Below the pieces are notes generated by a model. That model worked only from the letters and a program-made list of their open reading frames with translations. It had not been told where the DNA came from and searched no databases. The position numbers and the translations under genes are program-made. DNA of 64,000 nt from JAENVT01 sp031370825 (GTDB taxonomy: Bacteria; Actinomycetota; Acidimicrobiia; Acidimicrobiales; Ilumatobacteraceae), in assembly GCA_031370825.1 (NCBI GenBank), contig JANMRB010000146.1:1-64000 (forward strand), given 5' to 3'. Positions 1 to 8,161 of this stretch are shown piece after piece. Position 1 is the stretch's first letter, and every line of letters begins with the position of its first letter.

Positions 1-315
1 AGCGTGGGCGCGGAACAACCGCAGTCGCTCGTGCGACATCTTGGTCACGTTCTCGCCGTCCACCATGATCGTGCCGCTGGAGATCCGACCGTTTCGTGGC
101 AGGTAGCGCAGCGCCGCGTAGGCGGTGGTCGACTTGCCGCAACCGGATTCGCCGACCAGGCCGTACGCCTCGCCCGGCTGGACCGTGAACGACACACCGC
201 GCAGCACCGGCCGGGCCATGCCTCGCACGATGTAGTCGACGTGCAGGTCGCGCACGTCGAGCGCAGCATTGGTGGCCGGAGAGTCGGCGGGCGACGCCGA
301 GGGTGAGAGCGTCAT
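1..315 (-). CDS. Dpp/Opp-type ABC importer ATP-binding subunit (C-terminally cut by window edge)
   Basis: Only the first 105 codons are inside the window. The visible part carries a Walker A motif, GESGCGKST, at residues 55-63, after the ALDVRDLHVDY opening that is typical of DppD/OppD-type ATPases energising oligopeptide, nickel or opine uptake. ATG is at 315 and overlaps the stop of the upstream permease by 4 nt (ATGA), so the two are translationally coupled. It is the fourth component of the importer encoded by the next three genes. Signature and Walker B motifs lie outside the window, so the DppD versus DppF subtype cannot be settled. Confidence 0.9.
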   Translation of the reverse strand, partial: MTLSPSASPADSPATNAALDVRDLHVDYIVRGMARPVLRGVSFTVQPGEAYGLVGESGCGKSTTAYAALRYLPRNGRISSGTIMVDGENVTKMSHERLRLFRAHA

Positions 316-1217
316 CGGTCGTACACCGATTGGATCGCGTCGGCGATGAGGTTGACGCCGATGACGAGCGTTGCGATCGCCAGTGCGGGGAACGTGATGG
401 GCCACCACACGTTGGCCCGCACGAGGTCGCGCCCGTCGGAGATCGCCAGGCCCCAGTCCGGTGACGGCCGCTGGATGCCGACACCGAGGAAGCTGAGGGT
501 CGACACTGTGAAGATTGCATAGCCGATGCGGACGGTGAGCTCGACGATGATCGGGCCGGAGATGTTGGGAAGGATCTCGCGGCTCATGATGAAACGTCCG
601 GACTCACCGCGCAGCTTTGCCGAAGTGACGTAGTCGAGCTCGCGTTCGCCGATGACTGCGGAGCGCACGGTACGGGCGACGATCGGCGTGAACAGCAAGG
701 CGACGACGTAGATCACCAGCACTTTGCGGCTGTGGAGCGTGATCGAACCGAGGAACGGACTGGTGTCGGCGAGCGTGAGGATCAACAGGCCGATGAGGAT
801 GACCGGCAGAGCGAGCAGCGCCTCGACGATGCGACTCAACAACAGGTCGATCCACCCACGGCGGTACCCCATGACGGTGCCGAGGATCGTCCCGAGCACC
901 ACGCCGAGCACAGCAGCGGGTGGCGCAACCAGCAGCACATCGCGTGCGCCGGCGATGACTCGGGAGAACACGTCGCGACCGATCTTGTCGGTGCCGAACC
1001 AATGACCCCACCGTGGCGACAACTTCGGCTTTGTCGTGTAGGTGAGAGGGTTGTACGGAGTGATCTTGTCGCCAAGGATCGCGCAGGCGATCCAGAACAG
1101 GCTGATCACCGACCCGATGATGAAGCTGGGACGGCGCCGCAGCAGGTGCCAGTTCTCGCGGCGAGCCTGCTTGCGCTCGATGGTCGCGGCTGTCAGCGTG
1201 TCGACGGTGGGGATCAC
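312..1217 (-). CDS. ABC importer permease, DppC/OppC family
   Basis: Inner-membrane permease of 301 aa, usual for DppC-type subunits. A cytoplasmic N-terminus is followed by one membrane span (about residues 33-50) and then the BPD_transp_1 core with about five more spans. The EAA-type loop that contacts the ATPase is visible around ELDYVTSAKLRGESG, and the C-terminal GDGRDL/WWPITFP-type segment is typical of the family (SDGRDLVRANVWWPITFPAL region). It lies downstream of the DppB-type permease with a 25-nt gap and overlaps the ATPase gene by 4 nt. The substrate is probably imported for the Sox enzyme encoded upstream in the same operon, which is inference from context. Confidence 0.92.
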   Translation of the reverse strand: MIPTVDTLTAATIERKQARRENWHLLRRRPSFIIGSVISLFWIACAILGDKITPYNPLTYTTKPKLSPRWGHWFGTDKIGRDVFSRVIAGARDVLLVAPPAAVLGVVLGTILGTVMGYRRGWIDLLLSRIVEALLALPVILIGLLILTLADTSPFLGSITLHSRKVLVIYVVALLFTPIVARTVRSAVIGERELDYVTSAKLRGESGRFIMSREILPNISGPIIVELTVRIGYAIFTVSTLSFLGVGIQRPSPDWGLAISDGRDLVRANVWWPITFPALAIATLVIGVNLIADAIQSVYDR

Positions 1218-1242
1218 GGTTGAAGCTCCCGTACAGAACGGC

Positions 1243-2205
1243 TCATGTGGTCTCCATCTCGAATCGGGCGCGCGGGTTGAGCCAGGCGATGGTGATGTCG
1301 GCCAGCAGTGTCGAGGCCATGTAGATCGTGGCGATCACGATGACTGCGTACTGCAGCACCGGCAGATCCTTGCTGATCGAAGCGTTGAGGATGACCGTCG
1401 ACAGGCCCGCGTAGTTGGTGACGACTTCGACACCGAGGATGCCGCCGAAGAGATAGCCGATCTGCACCGACATCACGGTGATCGTCGGCGCCAGCGCATT
1501 GCGCAGCACGTGACGTCGCATCACCTGGCCATCCGTCAGGCCTTTCATCGACGCGGTTCTGGCGTAGTCGCTCTCCAGCCCGCGCGTCGCTCCGGCGCGC
1601 ATCATCCTGGCGATGTAGCCGAAGTACACGATCGCCATTGCCAGTGCGGGCAGCAACAGGTAGTGCAGCTGGGTGATGACGGATGCAGCCTTCGGGATGG
1701 TCGCGATCGGTTTGAGCACATGGAAGTTGAGGCCGAGGACAACCGCGAGGAGCGCCCCGGTGACGAACTCGGGGATCGACGATGTGGCCAGGCCGATCAT
1801 GACGATGCCTCGGTCGATCAGGGTGTCGCGTTTGCGGGCCGCGATGACGCCAGCGGTGATGGCGAGCGGTGCGGTGATCAGCAACGCCAACCCGGCGAGC
1901 TTCGCCGAGCGGAACAGCGCCGGGGCCAACAGCCCGCTCCACACCTCGGTTCGCTGGTTCTTCCACGAGTTGCCGAAATCAAGCGTGATCAGGCCTTTGA
2001 TGACTCGCCAGTACTGGCTCAAGAACGGATCCTTGAGCCCGAGCTTGATACGGAGTGCCTCGACCGAGGCCTCGGGTGCCTGGGCGCCCGACAGCGATCG
2101 AGCCGGGTCGCCCGGCAGCAACTTGACCATCAAGAAGACGATCGTCGTCAGCAGCCACAACGTGACCAGCGACAGGAAGAGGCGTTTGGCGATGTAGCGG
2201 ATCAT
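1243..2205 (-). CDS. ABC importer permease, DppB/OppB family
   Basis: Membrane permease of about 320 aa with the classic DppB opening MIRYIAKRLFLS at the N-terminus, a first span, then the BPD_transp_1 domain with the EAA loop near residue 215 (YARTASMKGLTDGQV). I place the start at ATG 2205 rather than at an in-frame ATG at 2256, because the 2224-2252 interval forms a terminator hairpin with a T-tract and the family begins with the MIRYI-type sequence. It pairs with the DppC-type permease just downstream. Expression probably depends on read-through of the terminator that separates it from the binding-protein gene. Confidence 0.92.
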   Translation of the reverse strand: MIRYIAKRLFLSLVTLWLLTTIVFLMVKLLPGDPARSLSGAQAPEASVEALRIKLGLKDPFLSQYWRVIKGLITLDFGNSWKNQRTEVWSGLLAPALFRSAKLAGLALLITAPLAITAGVIAARKRDTLIDRGIVMIGLATSSIPEFVTGALLAVVLGLNFHVLKPIATIPKAASVITQLHYLLLPALAMAIVYFGYIARMMRAGATRGLESDYARTASMKGLTDGQVMRRHVLRNALAPTITVMSVQIGYLFGGILGVEVVTNYAGLSTVILNASISKDLPVLQYAVIVIATIYMASTLLADITIAWLNPRARFEMETT

Positions 2206-2223
2206 CTCGTGGCCGATGATACG

Positions 2224-2252
2224 AAAAAGGCGGGCCGCTGACGCGACCCGCC
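2224..2252 (-). terminator. Rho-independent terminator between binding-protein and permease genes
   Basis: On the minus strand a 10-bp GC-rich stem (2243-2252 with 2229-2238, one G-T wobble) closes a 4-nt loop and is followed by five Ts (2224-2228). It sits 20 nt after the stop of the solute-binding protein and 18 nt before the permease start. It most likely leaves excess binding-protein mRNA relative to the permeases by partial termination. Confidence 0.8.
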
Positions 2253-2271
2253 CCATTCTCGGTGAATGGGG

Positions 2272-3975
2272 TCAGGCCGTGGCAGCCTGGTCGAGGAGCA
2301 TCTGTCCGAGTGCGCTCAAACGCACGCCGGTGAACTTCTTTGAAAAGCCTCCGAGGTAGTTGTAGAAGTACGGGATAGCTGCCGGAGTGTCCTCCGTCAT
2401 GATCGTTTCGATCTTCTCACACGCTGCTGTGCGCTTGTCGAGATCGGCTGATGCCTGGTACTCGAGGATGGCGGCGTCGAGCGCCGGCGAGCTGTACGCC
2501 GAGGAGTTCCAGTCGCCACCGGTCCTGAACGCCTTGAGCAGGTACACGTCAGGAGTTGCACGGTGGCCGTAGTCGACGATACCCAGTTCGGCGGAACCGG
2601 CGCAGGGGCTCGCTGGGCACCACTGGCTGCTGTAGAAGGTCGCGTCGGACTCAACCGCCAGCTCGAGTGTGAAACCACCCTCGGCGGCTTGGATCTGAAC
2701 GAGCTCGGCGAGCTGCGGGATCTCCTGCAGATCGACGGCGTGCAGCGTAGCGCTGATGCCATCGGGGAAGCCGGCGTCGGCGAGCAGCTGCTTGGCCTTT
2801 GCCGTGTCGCGAACTCGCTGCGGCACCTTGTCGGAGAAGAAGGGGTACAGGGGTGCGATGACGTTGTCGTTGCCGAGGTCGGCCTTGCCTTCGAACAGCG
2901 TCGCGATCAGCGCGGGGCGGTCGAGGCTCAGAGCGAAGGCCTGGCGGACACGCTTGTCGGTGAACTGGCCCGTGGTGCAGTTCATCCAGATCTCACGGTG
3001 CGTCGTGGTACGCATCGCGATGGTCTCGAAGTTGGGATCGTTGAGCAACGCATCGCCGCCGATGATCGAGAACTGCACGATGGCATCCACAGAACCGCTC
3101 TGCATCGCCGTGACCATGGAGCTGGTGTCGGTGAAAAACTGCCAGTCGACTTCGTCAAGCGGTGTCTTGCCGCCCCACCAGTCCTCGTTGCGCGCGAACG
3201 TGGCACCCGTCGTCGGGTCGTACTTCGTGAGCTTCCATGGCCCGGTGCCGTCGGGCTGGGCGTCGAGTGTGGTGCCTGCGGCGTAGTCCTTGGGAGTGAT
3301 TGGCGACTGCGGGTTGTAGATCGACAGGAGGTACGGGAGGCTGGCGTTCGGCGTCTCGAGCGTGTACACCACGGTTGTCGCATCCTTGGCAACCGCCGAG
3401 CCGGCCTTCAGCGAGCCGCCGAGCTTGTCGCCGGCCGACACGATGCGCTCCATCGTGCCCACCACGTCGTCGGCGGTGAAGTCGGCACCGTTCTGCCACT
3501 TCACGCCCTCACGAAGCTTGAAGGTCCACTCGGTCGAGTCGGCGTTGGCCGTCCACTCGGTTGCGAGGCCCGGGCCGATGTCGCCGTCCTCGGCGAGCCC
3601 GCAGAGGTATTCGAAGCACTGTGCGACCACGCCGTATGCGCCGAGGTCTTGCATGGCAATCGGGTCGAGCGTCTTCGCCGGCGCCTGAGCAGCGACGCGA
3701 AGCGTGCCGCCGGTTGCTCCGGTTGCGGCGCTGGTCTCGGTAGCAGCGGATGTCTCGGTCGTGCCTGCGAGGGTTGTGTCGGCCCCACCTGCCGTCGTTC
3801 CGCCCGTTGTCCCGGCGGTGCTGGTCGTGCTCTTCTTGTCGCTGCCGCATGCTGCAATCAGGGCGGTGACGGCCGGAATGGCCAACACGCCTGTTGCCAA
3901 CTGCCGGCGAGTCAGCCGCCCGTTCAGCTGCGAAGCGATCAAGCCGTCGACGGCATCGTTCTTCACGTGATCCAT
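2272..3975 (-). CDS. Extracellular solute-binding lipoprotein, family 5 (DppA/OppA type)
   Basis: Periplasmic-type binding protein (SBP_bac_5) of 567 aa, usual for the family. The start is ATG 3975, preceded by GGGGAG; in-frame upstream codons overlap the soxD end and are unlikely to be translated. The N-terminus has a twin-arginine-like LTRRQLATGV stretch (residues 21-30), a hydrophobic segment and a lipobox ending in Cys43 (ALIAAC), so the mature protein should be lipid-anchored, possibly after Tat export. A Thr/Ala/Gly-rich linker of about 50 residues follows. The binding domain shows the family pattern LATEWTANADSTEWTFKLR. It lies 115 nt below soxD, so it is likely co-transcribed with the Sox genes and brings in their substrate (inference). 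Confidence 0.93.
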   Translation of the reverse strand: MDHVKNDAVDGLIASQLNGRLTRRQLATGVLAIPAVTALIAACGSDKKSTTSTAGTTGGTTAGGADTTLAGTTETSAATETSAATGATGGTLRVAAQAPAKTLDPIAMQDLGAYGVVAQCFEYLCGLAEDGDIGPGLATEWTANADSTEWTFKLREGVKWQNGADFTADDVVGTMERIVSAGDKLGGSLKAGSAVAKDATTVVYTLETPNASLPYLLSIYNPQSPITPKDYAAGTTLDAQPDGTGPWKLTKYDPTTGATFARNEDWWGGKTPLDEVDWQFFTDTSSMVTAMQSGSVDAIVQFSIIGGDALLNDPNFETIAMRTTTHREIWMNCTTGQFTDKRVRQAFALSLDRPALIATLFEGKADLGNDNVIAPLYPFFSDKVPQRVRDTAKAKQLLADAGFPDGISATLHAVDLQEIPQLAELVQIQAAEGGFTLELAVESDATFYSSQWCPASPCAGSAELGIVDYGHRATPDVYLLKAFRTGGDWNSSAYSSPALDAAILEYQASADLDKRTAACEKIETIMTEDTPAAIPYFYNYLGGFSKKFTGVRLSALGQMLLDQAATA

Positions 3976-4090
3976 GAATAGTCTCCCCTGTAGCAAGCGG
4001 CCCTCGAGACCGGTTCCGACAACGTAGTCGGCGACCTCCTCCCGGTCAACGCCGATCGCCATTTCCAGTACGACTGCACCGGGAATTCGC

Positions 4091-4327
4091 CTAGTCGACG
4101 AAACGGTCGAGGCTCGTATCACGGCGCGCGGTATGCCAGCGGTGACACCCTGCCTCGTGGAACCACCGTTCGACCTGCACCCCCTCGACGTTGGTGAACA
4201 TCCACACGCGGTCGAGGTCGCGATCGGCGTCGGTCGCGAGGTGAGCAGGCGGCTGGGGCAGTTCGCCGCCGAACCGAAACTCCTCGACGGGCCTTGGCCC
4301 GCAGTTGGGGCAGGTGATCGTCAGCAT
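4091..4327 (-). CDS. soxD: Sarcosine oxidase delta subunit (zinc-binding small subunit)
   Basis: Protein of 78 aa, close to the usual 80-100 for SoxD. It opens with a CPNCG knuckle (Cys6, Cys9) and has later His and Cys residues (WFHEAGCHRWH) that would complete the zinc site known in heterotetrameric sarcosine oxidase delta subunits. Further family signatures are the EEFRFGGE and DRDLDRVWMF stretches. Its ATG is next to the soxB stop with an overlap of one base. Gene order A-G-B-D here differs from the common B-D-A-G order. Assignment is firm at family level; the substrate may not be sarcosine. Confidence 0.88.
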   Translation of the reverse strand: MLTITCPNCGPRPVEEFRFGGELPQPPAHLATDADRDLDRVWMFTNVEGVQVERWFHEAGCHRWHTARRDTSLDRFVD

Positions 4328-5535
4328 CAGCGCGTTCCCGTCGATCCTTGATCGGCCATCGGATGGTCGGCGGCGAAGCGAGACAGCGCAAAGGGCGCGA
4401 TCAGATCGGGCGTGCGACCGGTAGCGATCAGTTCAGCCATCTGCTCGCCGCCTGCGGGGATGCCCTTGAAGCCCCATGTACCCCATCCGGTCGTGATGAC
4501 GAGGCCTTCGACCCCGGTGAAGCCCATGATGGGTGAGAAGTCCGCCGAGATGTCGCAACGACCGGTCCACTGCCGCAGGATCTTGAGGTTGCGCACGAAG
4601 GGCAGGAGAAAGGCCATCTTCAGTGAGCACGACTGCAGGAACTGGAACGACGACTGGCGCGAGTAGCTCGATTCACGCTCGAACTCGTGGCCGATCAGCA
4701 TCTGTCCTCGCGCGGTTTGCGAGACGTAGCAGAGCAAGTCGGTCGACGACACGATCGGTCCGAGACCCTGTGCATAGCCGTTGGTCACGAACGCCTGCAG
4801 CGGGTGGGTTCGCACCGGCAGGCGCAGGCCTGCATGCGCAGCGATCGTTGATACGTCGCCGCCGACAGCGCTCATCACCATGCCCGCTGCGATCTCGCCG
4901 CGCGATGTCTTCACACCTACGACGCGATCGCCGTCGCGCAGCAGCCCTGTGACGGACGTACCCTGCAGCACGTGCACTCCGCGCTGCATTGCGCCCTGCG
5001 CGTATGCCCACACCACCCGATCGTGTCGCGCGGTCGAGCCGGGCACGTGATAGGACGCACCGAGCACCGGGTACCGACCACCGCCGGTGAGATCGATTTG
5101 CGGACATAGACGCTTGATCTCCATCGGGTCGATCAGCAGGGTCTCGACGCCGCAGGCGTTGTTGAGCTGCACCCGTGATCGCTCGGCGCGCATGCCAGTT
5201 TCCGTGTGGGCCATCCAGATCAAGCCCTTGTTGGCGTGCATGATCCAGCAACCGGTCTCGTCCTCGAGGTCGCGATAGAGCTCGACGCTGTGGTTGTAGA
5301 AGCGGATCGACTCGGGGATCCCGTAGTTGGCTCTGATGATCGTGGTGTTGCGACCCGAGTTTCCCGATCCGATGTAGTCAGCCTCGATCACCGCGACGTT
5401 GGTGATGCCGTGTCGTGTGGCGAGGTAGTACGCGGTCGCCAGGCCGTGCCCGCCACCACCGATGATCACGACGTCGTAGCTCGTCCTCGGCTCGTGCCAG
5501 GTCAGTTCCAACAGCGTCTCGACGAACTCGTTCAC
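4327..5535 (-). CDS. soxB: Sarcosine oxidase beta subunit-like FAD/FMN amine oxidoreductase
   Basis: DAO-family flavoprotein of 402 aa, normal for SoxB. The start is GTG 5535, which overlaps the soxG stop by 4 nt (GTGA). The dinucleotide fold IIGGGGHGLATAY is at residues 24-36. His171 in STARHDRVVW matches in position the histidine that carries covalent FMN in known SoxB proteins (family knowledge). The C-terminal WGTWGFKGIPAGG motif is also typical. SoxB binds the amine at its FAD and passes electrons via FMN between the alpha and beta subunits. It is part of the soxA-G-B-D operon. Confidence 0.9.
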   Translation of the reverse strand: MNEFVETLLELTWHEPRTSYDVVIIGGGGHGLATAYYLATRHGITNVAVIEADYIGSGNSGRNTTIIRANYGIPESIRFYNHSVELYRDLEDETGCWIMHANKGLIWMAHTETGMRAERSRVQLNNACGVETLLIDPMEIKRLCPQIDLTGGGRYPVLGASYHVPGSTARHDRVVWAYAQGAMQRGVHVLQGTSVTGLLRDGDRVVGVKTSRGEIAAGMVMSAVGGDVSTIAAHAGLRLPVRTHPLQAFVTNGYAQGLGPIVSSTDLLCYVSQTARGQMLIGHEFERESSYSRQSSFQFLQSCSLKMAFLLPFVRNLKILRQWTGRCDISADFSPIMGFTGVEGLVITTGWGTWGFKGIPAGGEQMAELIATGRTPDLIAPFALSRFAADHPMADQGSTGTR

Positions 5536-5906
5536 CAGAGACGCTCCGACAGCTCGTGTGCCAGACCGGCGGAGACGATCAAGAGGACGTCGTCTCGCGT
5601 GATCATGATCTTCGCGGGGACGCCGGCTATCAGACCTTGGCCCAGCTGACCCACAGCGGGAACCGGCCACTCGATGTGATGCCTGACGGTGTCGAACTCC
5701 GCCGGTTGAAGGCGCCAGCTCACGAACGCGTACTCGGGCTCGATGATTGCGAACGGATCGTCGATCGTCAGCGTTGCGGCACCCGCGACGAGGGCGTCGT
5801 CGGGAGCGATGCGCAACATCGTGGCCCCGGCGGGAAGCGTCGCTGCATCGATCGCTGCCGGTCTGGCGACGACGCGAAGTCCCTCGAGCAGTTCAGGCGC
5901 GCGCAC
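5532..5906 (-). CDS. soxG: Sarcosine oxidase gamma subunit-like protein
   Basis: About 124 aa from GTG 5906, which overlaps the soxA stop by 14 nt; a longer reading from 5981 would intrude further into soxA. The sequence shows the SoxG/GcvT-like fold pattern with FVSWRLQPAEFDTVRHHI and ILIVSAGLAHELSERLW-type segments (LIVSAGLAHELSERLW). SoxG is a structural subunit related to the aminomethyltransferase fold and has no catalytic residues of its own. It is shorter than many SoxG proteins (150-200 aa). The assignment rests on both sequence and its place between soxA and soxB. Confidence 0.75.
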   Translation of the reverse strand: MRAPELLEGLRVVARPAAIDAATLPAGATMLRIAPDDALVAGAATLTIDDPFAIIEPEYAFVSWRLQPAEFDTVRHHIEWPVPAVGQLGQGLIAGVPAKIMITRDDVLLIVSAGLAHELSERLW

Positions 5907-8076
5907 GGGCGCCCTGCGGATCGTAGAACGGAGTGTCGGTGACCCGCGCCTCGCGGCCGTCGATCGTGACGGTGTCGGCAAAAGGCGTGTGCTTCTGCCA
6001 GCCGAGCATGACCGCCTGACCGAGGCCCGGCGACTGGAAGCTCGATGTCACGTGACCGACGATCTCGTCACCGACCCAGATCGGAGCGCCTTCAACAGGC
6101 GCCGGCCCAGCCATCGTCAAACCGAAGAGACGACGATGATCGTCGAGCTCAGCAGTTCGCAGGAGTGCGGCGCGTCCGATGAAGTCGGCCTTGTCGAGCT
6201 TCACTGCCCATTCCATGTTGATTCGACGCGGCGTGGAGTCCATCTCGGTATCCATGCCGACGATCACGTGGCCCTTCTCCAATCGCAAGGCGAACAACGC
6301 CTGCAGACCGTGGGGCCGCACCCCGAGGTCGTGACCTGCCGCCATCAGCGTTTGCCACAGCTCGGCTGAGTGTGTGCGTGGATGATGCAGTTCGAAGCTG
6401 GCTTCACCGGTGAACGAAAGGCGCACCACGTGGCAGGGAACTCCCGCGATGTCGGTGTGCATGTGCTGAAGGAACCGCGGCGCATCGACGAGGCCGACGC
6501 GTTGCAGCAACTCGGCTGCCAGCGGACCCGTCACGTTGATGGCGCCGAGCGCCAACGTGCGATCGAGGATGTGAACGTCGAGCCCCCACGTTTCGAGCCA
6601 ATCGCGGATCCATGCTTCGGCGAACGACGCACCACCAGACGTGAACGTGAGGACGAAACGGTCTGACCCGTCGTCGGTGACCTCACGACAGACCATGCCA
6701 TCGTCGATCAGGTGGCCGCGCTCGTTGAGCAACAACACGTAGCGACTTCGCCCGGGACGGATGTCATGAATCGTCGTCGGATAGATGCGCTCCAACGCCT
6801 CGACGACGTCGGGGCCCGTCACGATCATCTTGCCGAGCGTCGACACGTCCCCCAGCGAAACGCCTTCACGAACTGCCCAGTACTCAGCGAGGAAGTCGCC
6901 GTAGTTCCAGGGTCGCCACCATCCGCCGAAGCGATCCATCCGTGCACCGAGCGCGACGTGCTCATCGTGGAGCGCCGTACGACGGAACGGATCGAGGTGC
7001 ATGTCGGCCGCTGCCTCGCTGATGGTCAACTGCCGAGACGCCGGCCGGCCGGTGAACGGCTGCGCCGGCTTGCCCGATCTGGCGGTGACGAACGCGCGGA
7101 GGTGGGGCATGCAAGCACCGCCCTGGCACGTGCCGGTGCCGCACAGCGAGGCCCGCTTGACCAGCTCGAGGTGCTGGAAACCCTTGTCCCAGACCATTTC
7201 CAGATCGCCGACCGTGACCTTCGAGCACGGGCACACCGTGCCGGCGGCCGGCGTCGGCGGCAGGTCGAACTGTGCGGCCGCCGGGCCGACCGTGACCACG
7301 TGAGGGTCCGCGACCATGCGGGCGAGGAGGTCGCGCGGCGCCCTCGTTCGAGAGGTGACGACAACGGATTGGCAAGGCGTGGCGGTGCCCTCGACGTCGA
7401 TGATCCCGCTGACGCGGCTCTCGTCGCCGTCGATCTGCTGCAGCTGATCGAGCTCGATCGTGGCGACGACGCCGAGATCCACGCCAGACCGGCGCAGCCG
7501 TTCGGCTGCGCCGGCCGTGAAGATCCCGCGCAACATGTTGCCCTCACACACTGGGTGAAGTTCGGCGGCCCCGGTAGCGATCACCACGTCGTGGGCGTGC
7601 ACGTGAAGCATCTGCCCGTCGGCCAGACGAACGACGACGAGAGGGCCCGGATACACCCCGACGACGTCGTGGCCGAGCTCGCCCGCCAGAACCAGAACCT
7701 CTCGCCCCTCGGCTCGTGCGCCGGCGGCTGCGGAAGTTCCTGATGTGCCTGCGCCGATCACGACCAGATCGGCGTGCTCCCGGCTCAGCGTTGTGACGGG
7801 GTGGTTCGGCGGAGCCACCGGATCAACGGGGGGATCGAGGCGCAGAGGCGGACCACCGATGGCCGGGTGACGAACGACGCGCAGGCCCGGCTGCGCCGCC
7901 GTGAGACATGTCCGCGTGAAGGCGATGCCGTCGATCTCCGCACAGCAGTTGCCACAATCGCCCGCCAGGCACAGCGTGCCTCCGTGCTGCGGGTGCTGGC
8001 CGGCGCGCACGATCGCGACGGCGACCGAATCGCCCGCGGCGTACTCGATTGGTTGGTCGTCAACCGCGATGCGCAT
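5893..8076 (-). CDS. soxA: SoxA-like alpha subunit with two predicted 2Fe-2S sites and C-terminal THF aminomethyltransferase domain
   Basis: 727 aa from ATG 8076 (MRIAVDDQ). Domains in order: a Fer2_4 ferredoxin-like domain (about 1-75) with Cys36, 41, 44 and 57 in CX4CX2CX12C spacing; a short FAD-binding region (VIGAGTSGTSAAA, about 106-118); a BFD-like domain with Cys282, 284, 312 and 317 (CXCX27CX4C); and a GcvT domain (about 370-727) that in sarcosine oxidase transfers the released one-carbon unit to tetrahydrofolate. Typical SoxA is about 960 aa and, from family knowledge, lacks these cysteines. The intact Cys sets resemble opine-oxidase and proline-dehydrogenase alpha subunits, so this may be a dehydrogenase rather than an H2O2-forming oxidase (inference). 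A leaderless promoter box lies 9 nt upstream. Confidence 0.85.
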   Translation of the reverse strand: MRIAVDDQPIEYAAGDSVAVAIVRAGQHPQHGGTLCLAGDCGNCCAEIDGIAFTRTCLTAAQPGLRVVRHPAIGGPPLRLDPPVDPVAPPNHPVTTLSREHADLVVIGAGTSGTSAAAGARAEGREVLVLAGELGHDVVGVYPGPLVVVRLADGQMLHVHAHDVVIATGAAELHPVCEGNMLRGIFTAGAAERLRRSGVDLGVVATIELDQLQQIDGDESRVSGIIDVEGTATPCQSVVVTSRTRAPRDLLARMVADPHVVTVGPAAAQFDLPPTPAAGTVCPCSKVTVGDLEMVWDKGFQHLELVKRASLCGTGTCQGGACMPHLRAFVTARSGKPAQPFTGRPASRQLTISEAAADMHLDPFRRTALHDEHVALGARMDRFGGWWRPWNYGDFLAEYWAVREGVSLGDVSTLGKMIVTGPDVVEALERIYPTTIHDIRPGRSRYVLLLNERGHLIDDGMVCREVTDDGSDRFVLTFTSGGASFAEAWIRDWLETWGLDVHILDRTLALGAINVTGPLAAELLQRVGLVDAPRFLQHMHTDIAGVPCHVVRLSFTGEASFELHHPRTHSAELWQTLMAAGHDLGVRPHGLQALFALRLEKGHVIVGMDTEMDSTPRRINMEWAVKLDKADFIGRAALLRTAELDDHRRLFGLTMAGPAPVEGAPIWVGDEIVGHVTSSFQSPGLGQAVMLGWQKHTPFADTVTIDGREARVTDTPFYDPQGARARA

Positions 8077-8085
8077 GTTCGGCCG

Positions 8086-8091
8086 ACTGTA
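8086..8091 (-). promoter_or_regulatory. -10 element (TACAGT) for soxA operon
   Basis: TACAGT on the minus strand ends 9 nt before the soxA ATG, with no Shine-Dalgarno sequence between them. The position fits a leaderless or near-leaderless transcript of the sox/transport operon. Confidence 0.5.
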
Positions 8092-8161
8092 GCCAATCGC
8101 CCTTTCCCGGCACGACTGTGCGGTGAATGGTTTGAAGAGGGTGCGTGCGAAACTACGCGGC

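Noticed and set aside
1042..2241. 399-codon plus-strand frame over the permease genes
   Set aside because: Antisense of two clear permeases; composition is charged and repetitive with no family resemblance.
2563..3981. Long open frame antisense to the binding-protein gene
   Set aside because: Arg/Gly-rich composition typical of GC-rich shadow frames; the minus strand has a lipobox and full SBP_bac_5 homology.
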